Source of the DNA: JBCCZC01 sp039188505
GTDB taxonomy: Bacteria > Pseudomonadota > Gammaproteobacteria > Xanthomonadales > SZUA-38
Direction of reading: 5' to 3'
NCBI GenBank assembly: GCA_039188505.1
Contig: JBCCZC010000145.1
Span: 1 to 12,422, forward strand
DNA length: 12,422 nt
Shown: one piece after another, positions 6,819 to 12,422 of the stretch
Layout: each line of letters begins with the position of its first letter
How positions within the stretch are numbered: the stretch's first letter is position 1
Program-made: the position numbers and the translations under genes
The notes under the pieces: model-generated
What the model was told of the DNA's origin: nothing
Databases searched by the model: none
The model's input: only the letters and a program-made list of their open reading frames with translations

Positions 6819-7332
6819 GGCCAGCGGCCCTCTCCAGCACGTATTCGCGCAGATCCTCGGCGCGCTGGGCCTCGAGACCGTCGATGCGCAGATCAACGGA
6901 GGTACCACCGGCCGTGAAGATCTTCAGCGAGGCCAGCCCGAAGCGCCGCTGCAGCGGCCCCTGGGAAACCTCGGCGTGCTGGATGCGGTTATAGGGCAGG
7001 ATCACGGTCTTGCGGAAGTAGAGCCCCGAGCGCAGCGCCACATCGTGCTCACGCACCGCGAAGGCCTTCACCCGCGCCTGGGCGAGAATCAGGGGCACGA
7101 GGCCCGCGGCGAGCAGCAGGCTGAAAGCCGGAATGGCGAGCAGTCCGAATTTCACCGTCGACGGGCTCGCAACCAGCACGGAGGGAATGAAGCCGAGCAA
7201 GACGATCGGGACCCAGGTCAGAAACTGCTGCGTGCGGACCTCCTTCTGGTACGCCGGCGCCATCGGCTGCAGCTCCAGTACGGCGGCACGCGGCACGTCG
7301 GCCTCGTCGACCTGCAGATTGCGAAAACCCAT
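6805..7332 (-). CDS. PH domain-containing membrane protein, YdbS-like
   Basis: A 175-residue protein with two hydrophobic segments (about 36-56 and 64-84) followed by one bPH2 domain (about 87-165). The domain shows the sequence LRSGLYFRKTVILPYNRIQH, the characteristic strand-loop-strand with R-I-Q. Size and layout match E. coli YdbS (about 160 residues), which likewise sits next to YdbT. It is the first gene of a two-gene operon with the 515-residue partner, overlapping it by 14 bp, so the two products probably form one membrane assembly. The ATG at 7332 is preceded by a purine-rich GTGGGGGA. A farther upstream start would add residues lacking any family resemblance. Expression likely begins in the gap shared with the divergent lipoprotein gene. 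Confidence 0.85.
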   Translation of the reverse strand: MGFRNLQVDEADVPRAAVLELQPMAPAYQKEVRTQQFLTWVPIVLLGFIPSVLVASPSTVKFGLLAIPAFSLLLAAGLVPLILAQARVKAFAVREHDVALRSGLYFRKTVILPYNRIQHAEVSQGPLQRRFGLASLKIFTAGGTSVDLRIDGLEAQRAEDLREYVLERAAGRDGD

Positions 7333-7550
7333 GAATCCCCCACGAAAACTGATGTTGCGCGCGAAGCCTAGCAGCATGAGCGGCAACCTGCCGAGTGCCG
7401 GAAGGCAAGTCTGCTGCAAGCGCGGCGGGCGTCACCGGGTCCACTGTGGGTAAGTTCGTGCAAAGAGGCGTTGCGCTCCGGGTTTCTTAACGCGCCGTTC
7501 GCACATCGAACGACGAGATCCGGTAGTCTTTCCCAGTGATGAAGGCGGTC
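7333..7550. other. intergenic region between divergent genes
   Basis: About 218 bases separate the PH-domain operon from the lipoprotein gene, so both promoters should lie here. On the - strand TAGGCT (7370-7365) would give a leader of about 26 nt for the PH operon. On the + strand TAGTCT (7524-7529) precedes the lipoprotein. Neither has a clear -35 box. I see no RNA gene or repeat. Confidence 0.45.
7524..7529 (+). promoter_or_regulatory. -10-like box for the lipoprotein gene
   Basis: TAGTCT lies exactly six bases before a GTG at 7536 and nine before an ATG at 7539, the spacing of a leaderless transcript. A competing ATG at 7551 has its own ribosome binding site, GAAGG (7541-7545). The box may therefore serve either a leaderless start or a very short leader. 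Confidence 0.3.
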
Positions 7551-8255
7551 ATGGACAGACGAATAGGACGATGCGGGATCGTGCTGCTGGCAGCGCTGAC
7601 TGTCGCTGCCTGCTCGCAGCAGGAAGTCGTCCTGGAATCACGGAACGAGGCCCGCGTCGACTTCTCCGGCAACTGGGAGCTCGACTATGGCCGGAGCGAC
7701 CGGCTCGAGGAGAACGTCTACAACGAGTTTCTCCAGGCGCGGCGTCAGATCCGACGCGACGCGAGCCTTGGCCAGCGCGCGGGACCGGTGATGATCGTTG
7801 GTAGCCCGATGTACAACACGGCCTCTGCCATCGTGGGACTCGGCCGCATGGCGGAGATGATCTCGCGCACGCCGGAACTCGAGATCGACCAGGACGGAGA
7901 CTCGATTACGGTCAACCGCGGCGAGGATTTTCCTCTGTCCTGCCAGTTCGCCCGGGATGTCCTGTACCAGGTCGACACGCTCGGCGCCGAGGTGTGCGGC
8001 TGGGACGACCACCAGCTGGTCTTCCGCGTGGACCTGCCCGACGGAACCCGCGTGCGCCATCGGCTGACGCTCGGACCGGACGGTGAGCACCTGAATGTCG
8101 CCACTTCGGTCCGGTCTCGCCGGACCCCGAAACCGTTCACCTTCAACCGCGTCTACCGGCGCTATGAACCGATGCCCGATCCCTACGAGTGCAAGCCCAC
8201 GCTGGATCGCGGGACCGTGTGCTGGAAGATTGGCAGCCGGACGGTATCCGAATAG
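7551..8255 (+). CDS. putative lipoprotein of unknown function
   Basis: A 234-residue protein with a textbook lipoprotein signal: positively charged n-region (MDRRIGR), hydrophobic core (IVLLAALTV) and lipobox VAAC with the lipidated Cys at 21. The mature part begins with a soluble region containing DFSGNWELDYGRSD, a beta-strand opening seen in lipocalin-like folds, then a helical, arginine-rich stretch. It continues into beta-rich sequence with four further cysteines (in SCQF, EVCGW, YECKP and TVCWK), which could form disulfides. I do not recognise the family. The ATG at 7551 is preferred for its ribosome binding site GAAGG five bases upstream. In-frame starts at 7536 (GTG) and 7539 (ATG) give the same mature protein and fit a leaderless promoter. 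Its stop codon abuts the next gene's ATG, so the two are surely co-translated and probably act together in the envelope. Confidence 0.8.
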   Translation: MDRRIGRCGIVLLAALTVAACSQQEVVLESRNEARVDFSGNWELDYGRSDRLEENVYNEFLQARRQIRRDASLGQRAGPVMIVGSPMYNTASAIVGLGRMAEMISRTPELEIDQDGDSITVNRGEDFPLSCQFARDVLYQVDTLGAEVCGWDDHQLVFRVDLPDGTRVRHRLTLGPDGEHLNVATSVRSRRTPKPFTFNRVYRRYEPMPDPYECKPTLDRGTVCWKIGSRTVSE

Positions 8256-9362
8256 ATGAAGCCTAGAGTCTGGACCTGGGCGCTTGCAGCGCTGGCGCTG
8301 GCGGGCGTGTCCGTCGCCGAGGATAGCGCACCGATCCGCGTCAACCTGGACCTGGGTATGCCGCTCGTGCGCAGCGCCGGCGGCGTCGCCGATGCCCGGC
8401 TGCTCGACGTCAACGTGGTCGTCTTCGACCCCGGTCTCGATGCGCCGATCCCGCAGGCGACCGAGGTCTTCCCGAAGCTCCGGCGGCTCGAGGCCCAGTA
8501 CCTGGCGCACGCGCTGCGCAATACGCTTGCCGAATCGGCGCAGTGGGGCGCCGTGCGAACCATGCCGGAGCCGGCAACCGGCGCGGAGCTGGAGGTCTAC
8601 GGCCAGCTCCTCGTCTCCGATGGACGTGATTTCGCCGTGGCCATTGGCGCCACGGATGCGTCCGGGCGTCGCTGGCTCGACGCCGTCTACACCGCGCGGG
8701 CGACGGCGGGGCGCTACGCCTTTCCGATCGAGGAGGATCCGTTCCAGCCGCTGATCAACAAGATCGCCAACGATCTCCTCGCGGCCCGTCAGCAGCTCAC
8801 GGAAAGGGACCTTGCCCGGGTCGTGGAGCTCGCGAGCCTCCGCTACGCCGAGGCGCTGCTGCCCTCGGTCTTCAGCGAGTACCTCACGACGGGCGACGAC
8901 GGCCTGATCGTGCCACTGCGGCTCCCCTCGCGCGATGATCCAACGGTTGCGCGGGTCGAACGGATCCGTGAGCGCGAATATCTGTTCACGGACACGCTCG
9001 ACACAGGCTACGGCGTCCTGTTCGAGGACCTGCGCGTCAACTACACCCTGTGGCGCAAGTACAGCTATGAGGAGATCGTGGGTCTCGAGCGCTATCGCGC
9101 CTCCGCCAGCCGGCGCCGGGATGACGGCAGCCTCAACTCGATGATGAGACGCTACGGCGATTTCCGTGAGCTGAAGCTCCAGAAGTCCTCGCTCCGCGAG
9201 GCGGCAGAAACGCTCGAGACCGACATCGAACCAACGGCGGTCGAGGTGGAAGGCCGCGTGCTGGAGCTCGACGGGTCCCTCGACGAGCGCTACGTCGAAT
9301 GGCGTCGCCTGCTCGCCGAGCTGGCCGCAGCCGAGCAGGGGCTCCCGCCGGAATCTCCCTAG
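8256..9362 (+). CDS. exported protein of unknown function
   Basis: This 368-residue protein starts with a Sec signal peptide (MKPRVWTWALAALALAGVSVA, cleavage near 21/22) and has no other membrane segment, so it is likely periplasmic. The N-terminal third has a strand-helix pattern; residues 111-147 (ELEVYGQLLVSDG, then ATDASGRRWLDAVY) resemble a domain that assembles or senses an envelope component, but this is impression only. The region DPFQPLINKIANDLLAARQQL (161-181) is helical. The C-terminal third (about 230-365) is charged and helical with coiled-coil character. I cannot name a family. Translation begins directly at the ATG after the lipoprotein's TAG (TAGATG) with only a weak ribosome binding site. 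Coupling to the lipoprotein strongly suggests a shared function. It converges on the YceI gene with a 13-bp gap. Confidence 0.8.
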   Translation: MKPRVWTWALAALALAGVSVAEDSAPIRVNLDLGMPLVRSAGGVADARLLDVNVVVFDPGLDAPIPQATEVFPKLRRLEAQYLAHALRNTLAESAQWGAVRTMPEPATGAELEVYGQLLVSDGRDFAVAIGATDASGRRWLDAVYTARATAGRYAFPIEEDPFQPLINKIANDLLAARQQLTERDLARVVELASLRYAEALLPSVFSEYLTTGDDGLIVPLRLPSRDDPTVARVERIREREYLFTDTLDTGYGVLFEDLRVNYTLWRKYSYEEIVGLERYRASASRRRDDGSLNSMMRRYGDFRELKLQKSSLREAAETLETDIEPTAVEVEGRVLELDGSLDERYVEWRRLLAELAAAEQGLPPESP

Positions 9363-9389
9363 CGCGCACTGCCCCTCAGGAGGCGCGCG
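9362..9389. terminator. possible bidirectional 3' hairpin between convergent genes
   Basis: GCGCGC at 9362-9367 can pair with GCGCGC at 9384-9389, with an inner CCTC/GAGG pairing. The structure spans both stop codons of the convergent genes. There is no T-tract, so it is weak evidence for termination. Confidence 0.25.
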
Positions 9390-9948
9390 CGAATCTCAGG
9401 GTGAAGTTCACCGGCACGGCGAGGCTGATCGACGACAGCCCAGCCAGCTCCTGAAGCTTGCCCAGACCGGCCTTGACGCCGAGACGCCCAGCGTCCAGCA
9501 GGATCGGCTTCCGCGTCACCACCTGCAGCGCTCCGGGACCGGCCCGGGTCACGGCCACATCCGCCAGCAGCGGCGTCTCCTCGCCCCGGAACGTCAGGGT
9601 GAAGCGGACCTGCGTCTCCAGGGTTTCGCCGGCGGCGAGGGCTTCGATCGTGCCCATGTCCACCGTGCCACTGACGCTCGCGACAGGAAAACGACCGGTC
9701 TCGAAGACGTGCTCGCGCATGCGCTCGTCGCGGATCGGTACCAGCGTATCCACCTGCTCGAGGTCGATGACGACATCGATCGCGCCGTCGGCGGCGACGG
9801 TGCCGGACAGCGACGGCAGCAGATGCGCCTCGGCGGCGTCAATGTTCTTCAGGGAAATGAAGCTGATGCTCGAGTGCTCGTCGTCGAGCGTCCAGTCGGC
9901 GGCCAGGGCGAAGATCGGGCAAAAAAGCAGCAGGAGGGCGAGGCGCAT
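9376..9948 (-). CDS. YceI-family periplasmic protein
   Basis: A 190-residue protein of typical YceI length with a signal peptide (MRLALLLLFCPIFALA, cleavage near 16/17). The mature protein opens with DWTLDDEHSSISFISLKN, the family's conserved first strand (W-x-[IL]-D-x-x-H-S-x-[IL]-x-F). It continues with an IDLEQVDT strand and the conserved basic/acidic turn RDERMREHVFETGRFPVASV. YceI proteins fold as an eight-stranded lipocalin-like barrel that binds isoprenoid-type lipids such as polyprenyl chains. Residues 120-190 supply the remaining strands. The ligand and pathway here are unknown. The ATG at 9948 has AGGA about eight bases upstream. It is apparently transcribed alone; a TTGACT at 10000-9995 and TAGGCT at 9984-9979 lie upstream but do not form a well-spaced pair. 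Confidence 0.9.
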   Translation of the reverse strand: MRLALLLLFCPIFALAADWTLDDEHSSISFISLKNIDAAEAHLLPSLSGTVAADGAIDVVIDLEQVDTLVPIRDERMREHVFETGRFPVASVSGTVDMGTIEALAAGETLETQVRFTLTFRGEETPLLADVAVTRAGPGALQVVTRKPILLDAGRLGVKAGLGKLQELAGLSSISLAVPVNFTLRFARAS

Positions 9949-10008
9949 GGTCGGAATCCTGATCTCTGGTATCGACGGAGCCTAGCGCGGGTTAAGTCAA
10001 ACGGACCT

Positions 10009-10036
10009 CAACGTCAGTGGACAACGTCAGTGGACA
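10009..10036 (+). repeat. 13-bp tandem duplication at the cyclase 3' end
   Basis: The unit CAACGTCAGTGGA starts at 10009 and again at 10022, immediately adjacent, with two further matching bases. It overlaps the last two codons and the stop of the diguanylate cyclase gene. The duplication lies in the 3' untranslated part, so the protein ends the same with or without it. Confidence 0.85.
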
Positions 10037-11307
10037 GGCATGGAGCGGAAGACGACCTTGTCCCGCCCGTCCCGCTTGGCGATGTAGACGGCCTTGTCCG
10101 CAAGGCCGAGCGCCTCCTCGAGGCGGTCGCTTGCGTTCGGCGGCAGCATGGTGGACCCGATGCTCGCCGTCAGCTCGAGGCCGTCGACGTCGATCCGGGC
10201 CACCGCGCGACGCAGGCGTTCGGCGGTGCCCCGGGTCTGGCCACGATCCTGCCCCGGCAGAAACACGACGAATTCCTCGCCGCCGAAGCGGCTCACGAGG
10301 TCGTCCTCGGCGATCGACGTCCGCAATGCCTGGCCGACTGCCGACAGCACCCGGTCGCCGGTGTCGTGACCGTGACGGTCGTTGATCTGCTTGAAGTGAT
10401 CGAGGTCGAGCAGCAGCAATCCCGCGCCGTCGTGCGCCCGCTCGGCGAGGCAGGCGTCCACGTACTCGCGGAAGCCGCGCCGGTTGGCGCAGCCCGTGAG
10501 CTGGTCGGTGATCGCGAGCGCGTGCAGCTGAGCCTGCTGCGCAATCACCTTGTCGAGGAGCTGCTTGTTCGCGATCAGATTGCCGACGCGGACGGCCAGT
10601 TCCTCCTCGATCACCGGCTTCACGATGTAGTCGTTGGTGCCCGCGCGCAGCAGCTCGATCCGACGAGCCACGTCATCAAAGCCCGTGATGGTCAGGACCG
10701 GGAGCCGCGAGCGGTCGCCGTCGAGGCCACGGATGTGGGCCACGAGCGACAGCCCCGACTGCTCCCCGCGCAGCAGCACGTCGGTGATCACCAGATCGAA
10801 CTCCTGGTGCTCCAGCCGTTCCATGGCCTCCTCCGCGCTCTGGTAGTGATCCACTTCAAGACCGAGGCGCTCGAGCCGCCGGCTGAGGACCATCGACTCG
10901 GCGCGACTGTCCTCCACGTAGAGCACGCGTCCACGCGAGATGGCCGAGCGCACTTGCTGCGAGACGAAGCGTCGGATGCGCGCGGCCATATCGTCCGCCG
11001 AGGCCTTGTAAAGGACTTCGGTGATGCCGGCGGCGAGGGCCCGCTCGCGGGTGTTGGCGGCGCGATCGCTGGTAAGCATCAGGACGGGAACACGCGCCAC
11101 GAGCGCCCGCACGTCGCCCACGAAATCCATGGCGTCGCCCCCGGGCACGTACCGGTTCATGCAGACGAGGTCGATGCCGCCGCGCGCCAGGAATTCACTC
11201 GCCGCGGTCAGGTCCTGGGCAACCACCGGCTCAAGCCCCTCCTTCTCGAAGAGCCGGGACAGGAAGGCCAGATAGAGCTGGCTGCTTTCGATCAAGAGCA
11301 CCTTCAT
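10027..11307 (-). CDS. diguanylate cyclase with two receiver domains (REC-REC-GGDEF)
   Basis: A 426-residue cytosolic response regulator with the PleD-like order REC-REC-GGDEF. REC1 (about 1-115) is degenerate: the phosphoacceptor position is Asn51 (VCMNRYVPGGD) and the acidic pair is Glu7-Ser8, though Lys101 remains. REC2 (about 126-243) is intact: Glu132/Asp133, phosphoacceptor Asp176 (ITDVLL), Thr208 and Lys230-Pro231. A coiled linker (about 244-262) leads to GGDEF (about 263-426). That domain has DQLTGCANRRGF, DLDHFKQINDRHGH, the active-site RFGGEEF at 340-346 and ADKAVYIAKRDGRD. The catalytic residues are intact, so it should make c-di-GMP from GTP. The product-inhibition I-site (RxxD before GGDEF) is AxxD here, with Ala333, so feedback inhibition is probably lost. 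The gene starts 11 bp after the MscS stop, in one operon. Phosphorylation of REC2 should control dimerisation; REC1 probably only packs or binds a partner. Confidence 0.93.
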   Translation of the reverse strand: MKVLLIESSQLYLAFLSRLFEKEGLEPVVAQDLTAASEFLARGGIDLVCMNRYVPGGDAMDFVGDVRALVARVPVLMLTSDRAANTRERALAAGITEVLYKASADDMAARIRRFVSQQVRSAISRGRVLYVEDSRAESMVLSRRLERLGLEVDHYQSAEEAMERLEHQEFDLVITDVLLRGEQSGLSLVAHIRGLDGDRSRLPVLTITGFDDVARRIELLRAGTNDYIVKPVIEEELAVRVGNLIANKQLLDKVIAQQAQLHALAITDQLTGCANRRGFREYVDACLAERAHDGAGLLLLDLDHFKQINDRHGHDTGDRVLSAVGQALRTSIAEDDLVSRFGGEEFVVFLPGQDRGQTRGTAERLRRAVARIDVDGLELTASIGSTMLPPNASDRLEEALGLADKAVYIAKRDGRDKVVFRSMPVH

Positions 11308-11318
11308 CGTCCGCCCCG

Positions 11319-12338
11319 TCAGTCCCCGCCCCCGGCTGCCTGCTCGCGCAGGCGCGCGAGCTGTTCGCGGCGACGCGCCAGCGACTCCCGAAGCGAATCC
11401 CGCTGTTCACCCTCCGCATCGGCAATGGCCTTCTCGAGGCGGGCGACGTCCTCCGCGAGGGTTGCCGCGGCGGACTCGATCCGGTCTGCGGCTTCGGCCT
11501 TGTCGAAGGCCACGTCTTCCGCCATCGCGCCCGAAGCGGCCCGAAGTCGCGGTGCGCTCTCGGGCAGGAAGGTCTGGTCCGGCTCGGCGCGACGCTGGTT
11601 CATGATGGTCGGCGAGGCGATCTCGATGCCGTCCTCATGCAGCACATCCAGTACCGCGCGGTTCAGCTCCGATTGGGACGTCAGGCGCCACTTCACCTCG
11701 GCGAGCTTTCCCGAAATGCGGTAGGTGACGGCGAAGTCGCCCAGCTCCGTGACGTGCATGAACGGGTCTTCGAGGCCCGCCCGCTGCGCGGCCTGAAGCA
11801 GGAGCGGTTCGACGCGCCGATGGTGCACGTCGTATCCCAGCGACAGCTCGGCCGAAATGATCGTCCCGCTCTTGAGCGTCGTGCAGATCGGGTTGGAGAT
11901 GAGGAACAGGTTGGGCAGCGCGATGAGCTCGCGGTTCTGCGACTGGATCTCGGTATCGAAAAGCCCGCGCTCGGCGACGCGGCCGAACTGGTTGCCGACG
12001 CGCACGTAGTCGCCGGTGCCAAAGGGTCGGGTGACGCGCAGCAGCAGCCCCGCGAACAGATTCGCCACGACCGTCGTCGAGGAGAACGCCAGCACGCCAG
12101 ACACCAGCAGGCCGATGAGCCCGAGCACCTGGTTGCGCGTGTCGTTCTGGACCGGGAGCGCGAAGATGACGGCGATCAGCCCGGTAAACGTCAGGGCCAA
12201 CATCACTAGCTGCCGGGGGAACAGGCGCTCGTTCCCGAGGTGACGGTGACGTGCGATGAGCAGCAAATGGCAAGCGGTCAGCACCAGGCTCGCTCCAAGG
12301 AGCGTTCCGAGGAGCGGGACGAGCGCGGCAAGGGTCAT
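11319..12338 (-). CDS. MscS-family mechanosensitive channel
   Basis: A 339-residue channel. Three N-terminal hydrophobic segments lie at about 4-29, 43-62 and 71-101; the last is the pore-lining helix running into RPFGTGDYVRVG (104-115), the conserved exit from TM3 into the beta domain. The cytosolic cage shows GRVAERGLFDTEIQSQNRE (119-137), the family's LPN (141-143) and the alpha/beta C-terminal domain to about 245. A charged, helical, alanine-rich tail follows (about 276-334) with coiled-coil periodicity, longer than in E. coli MscS. It should open with membrane tension and release solutes in hypo-osmotic shock. The ATG at 12338 lies 7 bp after the upstream gene's stop, and the cyclase follows by 11 bp, so it is mid-operon. 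Coupling with a c-di-GMP enzyme is inferred from context only. Confidence 0.9.
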   Translation of the reverse strand: MTLAALVPLLGTLLGASLVLTACHLLLIARHRHLGNERLFPRQLVMLALTFTGLIAVIFALPVQNDTRNQVLGLIGLLVSGVLAFSSTTVVANLFAGLLLRVTRPFGTGDYVRVGNQFGRVAERGLFDTEIQSQNRELIALPNLFLISNPICTTLKSGTIISAELSLGYDVHHRRVEPLLLQAAQRAGLEDPFMHVTELGDFAVTYRISGKLAEVKWRLTSQSELNRAVLDVLHEDGIEIASPTIMNQRRAEPDQTFLPESAPRLRAASGAMAEDVAFDKAEAADRIESAAATLAEDVARLEKAIADAEGEQRDSLRESLARRREQLARLREQAAGGGD

Positions 12339-12345
12339 GGAACGC

Positions 12346-12422
12346 TCAGCGGCCGTCGCGCGAACGCAGCATCTGCTTCAGTTCGCGAATCGCCTCCGCG
12401 CGGCGTCCGGTCCGCTCGTAGA
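12346..12422 (-). CDS. C-terminal end of a TPR-like protein (partial)
   Basis: The - strand frame entering from the right edge encodes 24 residues, YERTGRRAEAIRELKQMLRS and four more, then TGA at 12348-12346. The spacing Y-x3-G-x4-AI-x2-L matches the end of a tetratricopeptide repeat, so the upstream gene probably encodes a TPR protein. It stops 7 bp before the MscS start, making it the first visible gene of the MscS-cyclase operon. Only this tail is in the window. Confidence 0.5.
   Translation of the reverse strand, partial: YERTGRRAEAIRELKQMLRSRDGR

Noticed and set aside
5925..6917. Open frame of 330 codons on the + strand antisense to the PH-domain gene
   Set aside because: The translation is an Asp/Glu/Gln/Arg-rich composition typical of antisense frames, while the - strand encodes recognisable bPH2 domains.
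9949..10008. TTGACT (10000-9995, -) as a -35 box for the YceI gene
   Set aside because: No acceptable -10 box at 16-18 bp; the TAGGCT box is only 10 bp away, so the pair is not a standard promoter.
9709..11724. Very long open frame on the + strand covering the cyclase and part of the channel gene
   Set aside because: It lies antisense to genes with intact catalytic motifs. In high-GC DNA the opposite strand is often open for long distances, and its translation is a low-complexity, histidine/arginine/glutamate-rich sequence with no domain.

Overview
The window is GC-rich DNA, densely packed with bacterial genes that have strongly GC-biased third codon positions. The gene content (YdhF-type aldo/keto reductase, Fpg/Nei glycosylase, YdbS/YdbT-like PH-domain pair, YceI protein, MscS channel, REC-REC-GGDEF cyclase) fits a Proteobacterium, most likely a high-GC Gammaproteobacterium. 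That placement is inferred from gene content and base composition only. I see no rRNA, tRNA, CRISPR array, insertion sequence or phage module, so this is largely a core-genome segment.

Layout. Positions 1-683 hold no convincing complete gene: there is a possible gene tail at the left edge, then decayed coding-like DNA. Next is a divergent pair, a glutaredoxin/GST-N protein (-, 684-1355) and an exported esterase (+, 1461-2315). The esterase is followed on + by an aldo/keto reductase (2339-3289) and, 3 bp later, an Fpg/Nei-type DNA glycosylase (3293-4189). Facing them on the - strand, after a GC-rich hairpin, is an exported SAM-methyltransferase-like protein (4328-5173). Then comes a two-gene - strand operon of bacterial PH-domain membrane proteins (7332-6805 and 6818-5271, overlapping by 14 bp). 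A + strand pair follows: a lipoprotein (7551-8255) whose stop codon abuts the start of a second exported protein (8256-9362), both of unknown function. A YceI-family periplasmic protein (-, 9376-9948) converges on that pair. The right end is a - strand operon of three genes: the tail of a TPR-like protein (12422-12346), an MscS-type channel (12338-11319) and a diguanylate cyclase with two receiver domains (11307-10027).

Working together. Much of the window encodes envelope proteins: esterase, exported methyltransferase, PH-domain membrane proteins, lipoprotein and partner, YceI, MscS. The aldo/keto reductase plus glycosylase suggests a small oxidative or aldehyde-damage unit. The most suggestive arrangement is the tight MscS-cyclase operon, which could link membrane tension to c-di-GMP. 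The cyclase itself is unusual: its first receiver domain has lost the phosphoacceptor Asp and its GGDEF domain has lost the inhibitory I-site Arg. A repeated start architecture (TANNCT box, six bases, start codon) suggests that some genes here are transcribed without a leader. I found no clearly new multi-gene defence or mobile system. The best candidates for undescribed biology are the lipoprotein/exported-protein pair, the exported methyltransferase and the MscS-cyclase operon.
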